NCBI GenBank assembly: GCA_948567375.1
Contig: OX419760.1
Span: forward strand, 44,764,001 to 44,828,000
Length of the DNA: 64,000 nt
Direction of reading: 5' to 3'
Source: Lunularia cruciata
Taxonomy: Eukaryota; Streptophyta; Marchantiopsida; Lunulariales; Lunulariaceae
Of this stretch, positions 33,341 through 44,085 are shown piece after piece. The position numbers and the translations under genes are program-made. Within the stretch, counting starts at the first letter, position 1. Every line of letters begins with the position of its first letter. The notes beneath the pieces are model-generated. The model saw only the letters and a program-made list of their open reading frames with translations. It made no database searches and had not been told where the DNA came from.

Positions 33341-34124
33341 TTGTGTCATGTTGGGCCACCACCATTGATGTTGGAGGGTACCCAAGGTCTTGTCCACACC
33401 CATGTGACCAGCGATGGGTAAATCATGGGCTTCTTGAAGGCACACAAGTCGAAGATCACCTTTGGCTGGAACATAGATCCGGTCCGCATGGAGTAGAAGG
33501 CCTTCCTTGAAGGAGAAGGTGTTGTACTCCTTGTCACCTGTTGTTAGATGACCATGTACCATTTGGAAGAAGGGATCTTGTTGTAGAGCTAACCAAAACT
33601 TGTTATGGATCTTGAGGTCAATTGACACCGTCGTAATTGCTGCCGCAATGAGAGGAAGGGACTTCAAATCAGGTCGTCGTGATAGAGCATCAGGGATGAC
33701 ATGGAACCAACCTGGTTTGTACTCAAGTTTGATGTCAAACAATTGAAGTTGCTCTTCCCATCGATGATGTCGACTCTTCATGTGCTCCAGGTGTAAGGTC
33801 TGCAACAATGGCTTGTGATCAGTTTGCATGATCACTTGTTTCCCCAAGAGATAATGCCTCCATACCTTGGTGGCATATACCATTGCAAGTTGTTCCCAAT
33901 CTTGAGTAAGAGTAATTTCTTTCAGCTGTATTTAGTTGGCGAGACACAAAAGCAATGGGATGTAGTCCATCTGGAAATTCTTGTTGCAACACAATTCCAA
34001 TTGCAAAGTTAGAAGCATCAAAATCAACCACACAAGGTAGTTGAGGATCATATGGTTGAAGAATGGGTCTTGAAGACACCATATGTTTCAACTTCTGGAA
34101 TGCTTCTTCATGTTTGGTGTTCCA
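33332..34124 (-). pseudogene. A1 RNase H and integrase zinc-binding domain
   Basis: The frame continues from RT after a TAG at about 34122-34124: KHMVSSRPILQPYDPQLPC (34091 downwards), the RNase H start VVDFDASNFAIGIVLQQEF, then a one-base frame change near 33900, after which 33883-33332 is open: VWRHYLLGKQVIMQTDHKP, YKPGWFHVIPDALSRRPDL and the HHCC region ending AHDLPIAGHMGVDKTLG, WWWPNMTQDV. A stop follows at 33331. Degrades the RNA strand during reverse transcription in intact relatives. Confidence 0.8.
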
Positions 34125-35195
34125 CTAGAAGCTCGAGTTCTTTCCCAAGAGGTCAGTCAATGGTGCAGCCACATGAGCATAATAGTGGATGAACCGCCGG
34201 TAAAAACTGGCCAATCCATTGAATGCCCGTACTTCTGTAGCATCCTTTGGGGTAGGCCAATCAGTAATGGCCTTGATCTTCTCTTCCTCCATCTTGATCC
34301 CCTCTGATGAGATCTTATGACCCAAGAAGGTAACCTCCTTCTGCCAAAAAGCACACTTTGATTTCTTGCAGTAAAATTTCCATTGTCGTAGTCGTCTTAG
34401 GACTTCTCGCACATGATTCACGTGTTCTACCTCTGTCTTGCTATAGATTAAGATATCATCCAAGAACACCACCATTGACCGATCCAATAGTCCATCCAAC
34501 ACCCAATGCATCTGATCCATGAAGACTGCTGGAGCATTAGTGAGTCCAAAAGGTAGAACTCTCAACTCAAAATGTCCATACCTTGTGTGAATGGCAGTCT
34601 TTTGCACATCCTCTCTATCAATCAGAATTTGCCAATAGCCGCTACAAAGATCCAACTTGGGAAAGTAACGTGCTCCACTTAGTTGATCAAGTAAGTCATT
34701 GATCCGAGGCAAGGGATATGCATTCTTCACAATTTGCTTATTGAGCCCACGGTAATCAATATAGAAACAAAGTCTTCCATCCTTCTTTGGAACAAATAAT
34801 ACCGGTGCTCCCCAAGGAGAGGTACTATGTCGTATGAAATCCCTCTCCAACAACTCTATAAGTGTTGTTCGCAACTCCTCCAACTCCTTTGGTGAGAGCC
34901 GATAGATTGGTCTACTCACTGGAGTACTCCTTGGCAATAACTTGATCTTGAAAGGCATACCTTGATTAGAGGGTAATCCCTTTGGCAGGTCATCCAGAAA
35001 CACATCTGCAAACTCTTGAACTATCCAATCAACCATTGCTTGATGCGGCACTTGGCCCTCCTTAGATTGTTCTTGTGCAATCGGCTTGATCCACACCGCG
35101 AATATAGACTTATCTTCCTCCAAAGCTTGCTCTATGGCTGCTTCCTTAACAAACTTCCCTTCTAGGGACTCATCTCTCTTCCAATCTTGCTCCAT
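34125..35195 (-). pseudogene. A1 reverse transcriptase (open but detached from a full polyprotein)
   Basis: 356 open codons, the best preserved polymerase segment in the window. Visible gypsy RT blocks: [59 protein letters not shown], the catalytic VVFLDDILIYSK, then TFLGHKISSEG and the thumb with AFNGLASFYRRF. The catalytic aspartates are intact. The N-terminal 50 residues belong to the protease-RT linker. It is bounded by a TAG at the RNase H side and by stops before the protease frame, so no functional polyprotein would be made without readthrough. Confidence 0.88.
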
Positions 35196-35257
35196 GGTTG
35201 CCTTCCTGGCAAACTTCCCATCTTGGGACTCATCTCCCTTCTTGATTTGCTATATGG

Positions 35258-35674
35258 CTACCTTCTCGACAAACTTCCCATCTTGGGACTGACTATTCTT
35301 AGGTGTCTTACCAGAGGTGCCAGACAACCTAATCGGAAATTTCTACCTTGGTGTTGTACTTGAATTTGGCGTCGGGTCCAATTGAATTGAACCTTATGAC
35401 ATTCAAGCCAAGGTAGACCCAGAATGATATCATAGTGTAGAGGTGCCACTACAAACCTCATACACTCCAAATACTCTTTCCCAATCTTGAAGGTAACAGG
35501 ATGCAAGGTGCGGAATGCAAAACCTTTTCTACCATCCACCATCATCAAACTACTTTCAATCACTGGCTTGATAGGAATACCCAATTCCTTTGCTACTTGC
35601 ATAGACATGCAATTCTCTAAACTTCCAGAATCAACCAAAATCCTACAACCCCTATTAGATATCATACCTTGCAA
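35258..35674 (-). pseudogene. A1 aspartic protease segment
   Basis: 138 codons on the minus strand. The retroviral-type active site appears as RILVDSGSLENCMS, with the D-S-G triad intact, and the flap/second motif region ends with VVAPLHYDIILGLPWLE, typical of gypsy proteases (hydrophobic-hydrophobic-G). It processes Gag-Pol in intact relatives. The frame closes before RT. The corresponding A2 site has lost the motif. Confidence 0.85.
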
Positions 35675-35827
35675 GTGAAGCAGACTTGCCTAGGTCGAGC
35701 CTTCAATCCCATTGGAACTAATCAAGCTCCTAGTAGGTGGCTTGAAATCTCCTATTGGGATTCCTCGTTTCCCTGATCATTCCGCTCCACAACCTCCACT
35801 TGGGCAACTTGTTGAGGTCATCTATTC

Positions 35828-36660
35828 TTAAGTGGACATTTTGCAATACGATGCCCCAATTGGCGACAATAAAAACAACCACCATTTTGTCACAGTTTCT
35901 CCTTGTCTGCCATGCCCAGTGGGTCTTTGTTGAATTGCATCAATCTCCATTGGTGTTGGCTCCTCTACTTGTGTGTAGTGTATTGGTAGGCTTTGAGGGG
36001 GTCGAGGTCGAGACCAAGTTGTTGTCACCAAGGAATCAAAACGTTCGACCAACCGCATGGCTTCCTCCAAGTGTTGTGGCTCTTGCATGGTTACCTCTAA
36101 TTTGGTTCTTGCCTTCAAGCCCCTCACGAATCGATCCAGAGCTTCACCTTCTAAAAAATCTGGAATTTGCATGATGGTGTTTTGGAACTACGTGATGTAA
36201 CTTCTTACAGAGCTAATCTATTTCAACTCTGCCAACTTATCCCATGCAGCTCGTGTGGCATTTATAGCTTGGAACCGACTAATTATTGCACTCTTGAATT
36301 CTGCCCATGTTCCAAGATCGGTGCAACCATTTGTCCTTTGGCTTGCTCCACTCAAAATCTCCACCATAGCTTTGCGACTCCATCCAATTGGCTAGAAGCC
36401 AAGAGAATCTATTTTTTCTCATCTTGTAGATTGGTAGCTTCAAAATAATATTCACAATCAAACACAAAATTCTCCACTGCATCCAAAAGATTCTTGCCTT
36501 CAAATACCTTGGGTTTAGGGAATCTGATCTGATCTTTTCCTTCTCAAATTGGTACTTTCTCCACCTGCTCTTGTCGTCGAAGATCTCATTCATCCAACAA
36601 TCGAGTAAGGTGCTCGATTTGTTGTTGCATAGCAAGGATAACATCAGATATTGCCGCCAT
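35828..36660 (-). pseudogene. A1 gag with CCHC zinc knuckle, frameshifted
   Basis: The likely start is the ATG at 36660 (MAAISDVILAMQQQIEHLTR), interrupted by TGA after 24 codons. A capsid-like part follows (FPKPKVFEGKNLLDAVENF region around 36515, FLEGEALDRFVRGLKARTK at about 36150), and then, in another frame, the nucleocapsid knuckle CFYCRQLGHRIAKC at about 35836-35879 (C-x2-C-x4-H-x4-C). At least two frame changes separate these. Gag forms the particle and packages RNA. Confidence 0.75.
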
Positions 36661-36693
36661 GGTTGCTCCTCTATTACACCACTCCCAATCTAT

Positions 36694-36906
36694 CTAATTT
36701 ATTAACATATAGAAATAGCACGTCCACCGTTCTCCATAAGTTACAACTGGAAGCACCAAGGGTTCTTTAGATATGGTGATCATATGCAGAAAATCTTGTC
36801 CAAAGTGCGAGGTGATGAATTGTGTGAAACAATGCTTGGGTAGTATTTGGACGCAAAAATCCCAATGGTTCGGTGGAAGTGGATTTGGTGGTCCATAAAT
36901 TCTATC
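36694..36906 (-). other. A1 leader module between primer site and gag
   Basis: About 70 open codons beginning RIYGPPNPLPPNHWDF immediately after the primer site, containing HFGQDFLHMITISKEPLVLP and ending before gag. The same pattern (HFG or NFG, hydrophobic, then a P-(I/L/V)VLP-like run) occurs twice in the B2 leader and, decayed, in A2 at about 49806-50000. I do not recognise it as a known gypsy domain. Confidence 0.55.
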
Positions 36907-36915
36907 CATCCCATT

Positions 36916-36930
36916 CCTGCTCTGATACCA
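36916..36930 (-). other. A1 primer-binding site
   Basis: Minus-strand TGGTATCAGAGCAGG, one base inside the 5' LTR. Complementary to the 3' end of plant initiator methionine tRNA, the usual primer of many plant LTR elements. Confidence 0.9.
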
Positions 36931-36931
36931 A

Positions 36932-37338
36932 TGTAAAAGACCGAATCCGAGGAGAGAAATAGGAGAATGGAAACTCACATTGGGACACTTGAATGAGGAA
37001 AACTCCAAATGCCTAGCATGAGCTTTGGCTTTGGTATTTATAGGTAGCATACAAGGCCCTTGAGAAGCTTCTCAAGAAGCTTCCTCAAACCGCTTTCTTA
37101 GAGCCAAGTTAACTAGGAAGCTTCCTTCTAGAAGCCGCCTACTTGGCGTGCAAGCTAAGCTAGTTGGAAGCTTCTAGATGCTTCCTTCTAGAAGCTACTT
37201 ACTTAAGGTGCAAGCTAAGCTAACCGGGAAGCTTCCCAAGAAGCTTCCTAGATACTTCCGGAATATTCTAGGCTACTTTGTCTTATGTGCTACTTCATAA
37301 GCCTGACTAACTTTGTCGCTAAACTCCATATTGTTACA
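36932..37338 (-). repeat. A1 5' LTR
   Basis: 407 bases; partner of 31700-32124. It carries the same TATA box (37042-37033 on the minus strand) and GAAGCTTC modules, with the four-unit site partly degraded (GAAGCTTCTAGATGCTTC, 37167-37184). Followed by the exact TTCCT duplication. Confidence 0.9.
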
Positions 37339-37343
37339 TTCCT

Positions 37344-38208
37344 CCCCCCACTTTTACTCTTCTTCATCGAGCCAATAAGGCCATGAGGTATATTTATTGG
37401 CAATCTTTGTTTTCCAATGCGGTTTCTATATCTTCCTCTTCAATTTTTCTTTCCATGTGGTTCAAAAGTTGCTTGTATGGAGGTCAAGGGACTCTAAGAT
37501 GACGAGCATGACAATTGATGGCTATGTGCCCAATTTGGCCACAATTATAACATCATTGTTGTTTTGCTTGAGCTCCTTCTCCCTGTGGGACTCCTTCTCT
37601 TCTTTCTTTGACCCATCCCCATTCTCCTTAGAGAGGTCTTGCTCCTCTATCTCAGAACCAAATGTTGTACAATTCCATAGGAACTGGTCTCCCAAAATGG
37701 TGTGTCTTGACCCAATAGTTTTGCATTGATGTTATTGCTTCATGTCTTCCAAGTGCTCCTACTATCCTTTGAGCCCAAGCAATGGCTTCAGAAAAAATAT
37801 GAGGATTTTGCACCATTACCTCTTGGCAAATCTGCTCTTTTAATCCTCTCTTGAAATTGTTAAGAGCTTCAGCTGGTCTCATATTGGTTATCGCAACCTG
37901 TAGATCTAGAAATGGCTTCACATACTCTTGTATGCTATTCTTTTGCTTCAACCTCTAGAGTCTGGTTTGGGCCATTTTCATGGAATCCATAGATAGGAAA
38001 TTCTTTAGCATCACTTTTTGCATGGCTGTCTAAGTGATCTCTCTTCCTTCTACAATGATTTTTTCCAAGCATCATACCATGTGGGGACTTTATCGGTCAA
38101 GTACCCACACGCAAACACACCTATAGAATGACCAATGATCTCCATTATGAACAATCAAAGGTGTTGATTATCCAATTTTCCACTACTTCCATGGAATGCT
38201 ATCCCTTA
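37344..38208 (-). pseudogene. B1 gag middle and C-terminal part
   Basis: Lies between the B2 and A1 insertions. On the minus strand 37951-37652 reads QEYVKPFLDLQVAITNMRPA, EALNNFKRGLKEQICQEVMV, parallel to B2 at 40105-40230. The knuckle region follows towards 37500 and the frame runs up to the A1 target duplication at 37343. The upstream end stops exactly at the B2 target duplication (38209). Decayed by stops. Confidence 0.75.
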
Positions 38209-38213
38209 TAAAG

Positions 38214-38955
38214 TGTAATACCAAGAGCTAGCCATATGATCTAGATGTGAAATTTGGTTTGGTAACATCTAGAATGATGTTATATATGATAGTTGAAATA
38301 GATCAGATAGAAATATCACCAAAAGAGTACTTCTACTAATAGGGCAAAAACCGAAATAGACTTGAGAACCTTAGAACCAATAGCTAGACATATGATTTAA
38401 AGGTGAGAATTGGTTTGGTAACATCTGGAAGGATGTTACACATGATGGACTAAACAGATCAGAAAGAGGTATCACCAAAAGGGGACTTCTACTAATAGAG
38501 TAGGAACCAAAATATGCCTAAAATCTTTGAAGGCAATTTTGGAGGCCTAAACGGATGAATTAGGCCTAAACAATGTGCCTATTCCCTCCCCCCAACGGAG
38601 GAGAGGCTGGCCTTCCCTCCCCTCCTGCTTTGTCTCATCGAGAGTTTCCCAATGGTACCTTACTCATGTGATTATGAGATTCATACAAGAAGATTCCCTA
38701 AAAGATTCCCTCTGGTCAAAGTTTGCTTGACCAACCATATAGGACCTAGACCAGACATGTCACCCATCCAAGTAAGTAATCCAAGGGTGGAGCTTGCTGA
38801 CATGTCACCTATATGTGTCCCTAATCATATGGTGGAGCTTCCTTGGAGGAGATTCTCTTTGTCTATATAATAAAGAGAAGGTGCTCCCTTGGGGCATCGA
38901 ATGTTTGAGTATGCAATCTGTGTTTTCTCTCTTCTTTTGTCCTCGGAGTATTACA
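38214..38955 (+). repeat. B2 5' LTR with internal 156-bp duplication
   Basis: Starts TGTAATACCAAGAGC and ends GGAGTATTACA. Two tandem diverged copies of about 156 bases (from about 38226 and 38382, each starting AGCTAG[A/C]CATATGAT) make up U3; the B1 5' LTR has only one. A TATATAA box lies at about 38874 and a C-rich tract at about 38590-38601. Confidence 0.92.
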
Positions 38956-38956
38956 A

Positions 38957-38968
38957 TGGTATCAGAGC
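38957..38968 (+). other. B2 primer-binding site
   Basis: TGGTATCAGAGC, one base after the 5' LTR; complementary to initiator methionine tRNA, the same class as in A1. Confidence 0.9.
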
Positions 38969-39095
38969 GAGTGTTTTAGTCCAAGAGAGTGGATTACCTC
39001 TTTTGGAATAGCATGAACTACTGAAATTGAGTAATTTGAGGTGGAGAACATAGAGTAGTTGCTAGACTTAGGAAAGACTTTAGAAAGCGGATGGG

Positions 39096-39525
39096 ATGGA
39101 TGCGCCGGGAGGCCAATTTCCCGCACCTAGCTTTCCATTCTCAAACCCATTCCACATCAAGGTTATGTACATCCAGCGTGAGCAGATGAGGGTATCGCTA
39201 GTTTATCACTTTGGTGCAGAATTCATGGACAAAGTGATGAACTCACCAAACCCGGTGATTCTACCTATGGTGATATATGACAGAGAGTGGGATTTGACAA
39301 TCCGCATTCTGTTATGATAATATGGATATGAATGTCCCAAATCCTCTCCTTTTCAACACTCAAGTAGAAATCCATTATGTAGTGAGCCCGAAAGTGATGT
39401 TTAGAGATTTTGTGGTTAGAAATTTTGGTGAGGAGTATTATCAACGAGTGATAGCTTCTGAGGTCCCAATTGTAGTTTTGATAGTTTGTGCGCCTTCCAG
39501 AGTGATTATATTGACTCTGTATTGA
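39096..39525 (+). other. B2 leader: two copies of the HFG/NFG module
   Basis: First frame 39096-39317 includes VYHFGAEFMDKVMNSPNPVI; the second, 39322-39525, shifted by one base, includes VVRNFGEEYYQRVIASEVPI. Aligned with each other and with the A1 leader they share a hydrophobic stretch, [HN]FG, an acidic or amide pair, and a proline-led hydrophobic strand. They lie between the primer site and gag. Whether they are translated as an extension of Gag or as a separate protein is unknown. Confidence 0.55.
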
Positions 39526-39558
39526 AGTAGACATTAGCAATCGAGTGTTGCGAGAACC

Positions 39559-40644
39559 ATGGATCTGCAATTGCAAGAGCTGGTGCAAGGAATGCAAGGG
39601 ATGTTGAACAAATTTTGAGAGATTAAGATGATCATGGAGATATTACAAAGTCAAGTGCAGATCCTCAGGAACGATCAAGCCATGCAAGAAGAAGAGCCAT
39701 CTCAAAACCCAGTACCTACGATTGAAGTACTTGGAGAGGCACCCGTGCCTACAAACCCTATCAACGATAAAGCCACATTGCTACTCCGGATGAAGAAGAC
39801 CTGCAACATCGAGCCTTACAAGGGGCAGCGTTTGATGGGAGTAGTGGAAAATTGGATCTCAAGAATGAATTGATATTTCTGATTGTTCTCAACAGAGATC
39901 ACAGAGCATGTTGTAGCCGTGTTTGCATGTGGATACTTGACCGATAAAGCCCTCACATGGTATGATGTTTGGGAACAATCCATGCTGGCAAAGAGAAGGG
40001 AGGTCACATGGACAGTAATGCAAGAAGGACTACTGAAGAATTTCCAATTGGTGGATTTTGTGCAGATGGCTCGAACCCAACTATGGGGATTGAGACAGAA
40101 GAATAGCGTACAAGAGTATGTGGTGGCTTTTCTGGATCTACAAGTCACAATTGCCAACATGAGTCTAGCAGAGGCTCTCGACAAATTCAAACAAGGGTTG
40201 AAAGAGCGGATTTGCCAAGAAGTCATGGTGCAAAATCCTTGCACAGTATTTGAAGCCATTGCTTGTGCGCAGAGAATAGCAAGAGCATTAGGTGGAGGTG
40301 AAGGAGTAGCTACACCTCAACATTATTGAGCAGAAATGCCACACATGGGTGGACCGGTATCGATGGAATTGAGCAACCTTTGATTTCGGGATCGAGGAGC
40401 ATGACCACTTCAAGTGGAGCGGGGACAGGTAGAAGAACAAAGAGATGGAGTCCCACGAGGAGAAGGGACTCGAGGAGAACAACACCGATGTTACAATTGT
40501 GGCCGTATTGGGCACATATCTACCAACTGTCGCACTCGTTTCCCTAGAGACCCTCGGCCTTTGTTCAGGCAATCTTTGAACAACATAGAGAGGCACATTG
40601 ACGAGGAGGAGGCGGAAATCACTTCGGAAAATGAAGATCGCTAG
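39559..40644 (+). pseudogene. B2 gag with CCHC zinc knuckle
   Basis: Start ATG 39559 (MDLQLQELVQGMQGMLNKF) followed by TGA, then the same frame continues with stops at about 39871 and 40328. Capsid-like section: YLTDKALTWYDVWEQSM, QEYVVAFLDLQVTIANM, KQGLKERICQEVMVQNP. Nucleocapsid knuckle CYNCGRIGHISTNC at about 40485-40530 is intact. Ends at TAG 40642-40644. The pol frame overlaps this end in the -1 frame and is open from at least 40641. Confidence 0.85.
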
Positions 40645-40679
40645 TAAATGTACCTCACGGCCTTACTGGCTCAATAAGG

Positions 40680-43600
40680 AAGCAGAGAAGCAAGGGAAGG
40701 AAGAAGAATAATGCACAACAATCTCAAAAGGCAACCTCACAATTGATTGTTGTGAATGAAATCCTAGAAGGTAATCAAGTGAGAGTATTAATAGATCCGG
40801 GAGCAACAGATAATTTCTTGTCTTGCTCTGTTGCAATAAGATTGGGAATGGATCTAGAGAGAGATGGAAGTGAAGAAGTAGAGTTACCAAATGGGCAAAC
40901 AGAGAGGATTGAATCATTACCTAGACGGGTAACTCTCTCTGTAGGAGAATATCAAGAAGCAATTGAGTGGCGAGTGATACAATTAGCTCGTTATGATGCA
41001 ATTTTGGGCATGCCATGGATGGAGCAGTACAACCCTATGGTGGATTGGAGGAATAAAGTAGTGAGAACCCACCAATGGTCAATCATTGGGGTTAAAGAAA
41101 AATCACACAGGCAGAAACTGCCTCTATATGTCGTAGGGACGGCAATTGTCTGTAAGACCAATAGATGTTTTATGGGTCTAATAAGAGAAGTCTAGAGTGC
41201 ACAACTCGATGGACAAATTCCTGAGAAATTGAAGGATGTGGTGGATGAGTTTCAAGATGTCTTTCCTGATGATCTACCCTCAGGATTACCACCAAAAAGG
41301 CGAGTAGATCACAAAATTGAGACACTTCCGAGGAAGACGCCTCCTTGTAAGGCCCCATATTGCCTATCACCTCATGAGTTGGAGGAGTGTAAGACTCAAA
41401 TTGAGGAGATGCTATAGAAAGGGTTCATCCAACCTAGCGTATCACCATATGGAGCCCTTGTCTTGTTTGTGAAGAAGAAGGATGGTACAATGCGCATGTG
41501 CATTGAATATTGGGGTCTCAATCAGCAAACAATGAAGAAAAAATGCCCCTTACCTTGCATGGATGACCTGTTTGATCAACTCCATGGAGCAAGATACTTC
41601 ACCAAACTAGACTTGCAAAGCGGTTACAATCAAATCCAAATTGCAGAGGAGGATGTGCACAAAACTGCCTTTTGAACCAAGTATGGCCACTTTGAGTATC
41701 TTGTGATGCCTTTTGGCCTCACCAATGCACCTGCCACTTTCATGAGTCTAATGAATGACATATTTTGTCCATACTTGGATAAGTCTGTTATCGTCTTCTT
41801 GGATGATATCTTAGTATACACTAGCACGATGATAGAACACAAACAACATCTACGAGAGGTCCTCCAGATTCTAAGATAGAATCAATTGTACGCCTAAATC
41901 TCAAAGTGTGAGTTTGGCAAGTCTGAAGTAGACTACTTGGAGCATAGAGTAAGTGCAGAGGGCATTCAAGTATTGACAGATAAAATAGAGGTCATTCAAA
42001 AATGGAGTGCCCCAGAAGACCAGACTCAACTTAAGAGCTTCTTGGGGTTGACGGGATTCTATCATAGATTTGTCAAGGACTTCTCCAAGGTTGAACAGCC
42101 TTTAACAACACTACTTGGCAAGGGGAAGAAGTGGACATGGGGAATTGCACAAGAGTTTGCCTTTCAAGAATTGAAGGCTGCCTTGCTATATGCACCAATC
42201 TTGAAGTGGTATGACCCAAAATGTCCAATCAAGTTGGCTACAGATGCATTGGGCGTAGCAATAGGAGCAGTCCTACAACAAGAGTGGCATGACGGATGGC
42301 ATCCAATTGCATATTTCTCTTGAAAGTTGTTACCAGCAGAGTGCAACTACCACACCACAGAAAGAGAAGAGTTGGCCATCGTTCTAGCAACCAAGCATTG
42401 GAAGCACTACTTGGGCAAGAAGGCATTTGTAGTAGAGACAGACCACAAACCTCTAGTCTACCTCGAGACGCAGAAGGATCTATCTCATCACCAAATTTGG
42501 TGGGCAGAGTGGCGACAACGCTTCAACATGACAATCACCTACGTGGAAGGTAAGAAGCAACTTGCAGATGCATTCACCCGCATGCCAATGACCAACAACT
42601 TGGTGGCAGAGGTTAAGATTAACCTTGAATTCTGGCAAGAGATTCTGGCGGCTACAAAAACTGACCCATAGATTATAGAAGCACAATCATCCAAAGGTAT
42701 CACCAGTACCCAAGGACTCACCTTTTGGGATGGCAGATTATGGATCCCAAATGTCCCAGAATTATGCACCACCATTCTAGCGGAATATCATGATTCGGCC
42801 ATTGCAGCTCATGTTGGAGTGGACAAGACCTTGGATGTAGTCAAGCGCCATTACTATTGGCCCAAGATGAGCAACAACATGATGGACTATGTGCGTAGCT
42901 GCCGACTTTGCCAATAGAATAAAGCTTCTAATCAAGCTCCTGCAGGGCTCCTTCAACTTCTCCCCACTCCTACCCAACGTTGGGAACAAGTGAGTATAGA
43001 TCTCGTCTGTGAATTACCCAAGACCACCTTAGGGTTTGACTCCATTGTGGTCTTTGTGGACCGGCTCAGCAAAATGATTCATGTACGCCCTACCACCAAG
43101 GAGGTGACCGCTCCACAACTAGCTCAATTATACTTAGATGCAGTCTTTGCTCACCATGGCTTGTCTAACGTACTCATCACCGATAGAGGCACCCAATTCA
43201 CCAGCTTGTTTTGGTGAACACTCTTTGGTTTCCTCAAAACCAAGTTGGCCATGTCCACAGCTTACCACCCCCAAACAGATGGCCAAACAGAGCGGGCTAA
43301 TCGCACGATTGAATACATGTTATGCGGCTTCACCTTAGAAGAGCAAGAGAGGTGGGACACCCTACTCCCATTGGTGGAATTTGCTTACAACAATTCAGTG
43401 AATGCATCCACCCAGGTCACTCCATTCTTCCTCATGTATGGTGAGCATCCCTTCACACCTTCTAGCTTGAGGAAGATCCGTCCAATGGCTACCAAGGTCG
43501 ATGCAATCAACACATTTGTTTCTAGAATCCAACAAGGTGTGGAGAGCGCCAAGCACAGATTACAGATTGCTCAAAATTGACAAAAGCAGTATGCTGATGC

Positions 43601-44070
43601 ACATCGTTGGCACATGGAGTTCAATGTTTGGGATCAAGTGTGGCTGTCAACAACCAACCTCACATTAGTTGGACCTCGTAAGCTCAGACTTCATTTTATT
43701 GGGTATTTCTTGATTCTTCATAGCATCGGCGCTGTGGCCTATCACCTTGAGCTACCACCACTCATGAAGATCCATCTAGTGTTCCATGTCTCCCTACTAC
43801 ACAGATATGCTCCCCGATCAGGCCAAGGTCATTCCACACCAGACATTTGACCTTGTCCGACACTCATTGATGGCACAGAGGAATATGAAGTGGAGCGGAT
43901 TCTCCAAAAATGCATGCGTGGTACTCGCCACCCGCGGGTGGACTATCTAGTACAATGGAAAGGTTACCCCCTCTATGAAGCCACCTAGGAGCCCGCTGCC
44001 AATTTGGCACATGCACTTGTGTTGGTGCAAGCATTTGAGCAACAATTGCACAATAAGGACGTTGCGTCTT
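40680..44070 (+). pseudogene. B2 protease-RT-RNase H-integrase-chromodomain in one frame with stops
   Basis: A single reading frame without frameshifts but with about a dozen stops (for example 41193, 41415, 41673, 42321, 42669, 43215, 43578, 43848). Protease site VLIDPGATDNFLS has P in place of the usual [59 protein letters not shown]. RNase H: LATDALGVAIGAVLQQEW and ETDHKPLVYLE. Integrase: HVGVDKTLD, SCRLCQ, then D of SIDLVCELP, D of VLITDRGTQF and E of QTDGQTERA, so DDE is intact. Chromodomain: EEYEVERILQK, DYLVQWKGYPLYEAT. Non-functional as it stands. Confidence 0.92.
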
Positions 44071-44085
44071 AAAAGGAGGGAGGTC
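44071..44085 (+). other. B2 polypurine tract
   Basis: AAAAGGAGGGAGGTC immediately before the 3' LTR; primes plus-strand DNA synthesis in LTR elements. Confidence 0.85.

Larger units (their letters stand above)
31700..37338 (-). mobile_element. A1: complete family A chromovirus with TTCCT target duplication
   Basis: LTRs at 31700-32124 and 36932-37338 have TGTAAAAGAC...TTGTTACA ends as read on the plus strand. TTCCT at 31695-31699 is repeated exactly at 37339-37343. The primer site (minus strand TGGTATCAGAGCAGG, initiator Met tRNA type) is at 36916-36930. Domain order on the minus strand: leader, gag with CCHC knuckle, protease, RT, RNase H, integrase, chromodomain; this order and the terminal chromodomain place it among Ty3/gypsy chromoviruses. 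It interrupts B1 between gag and protease. Pol has stops and frameshifts. Confidence 0.93.

Noticed and set aside
38960-39095. Independent host gene between the B2 5' LTR and leader
   Set aside because: The sequence is the element's own leader after the primer site and is matched by B1 on the minus strand.
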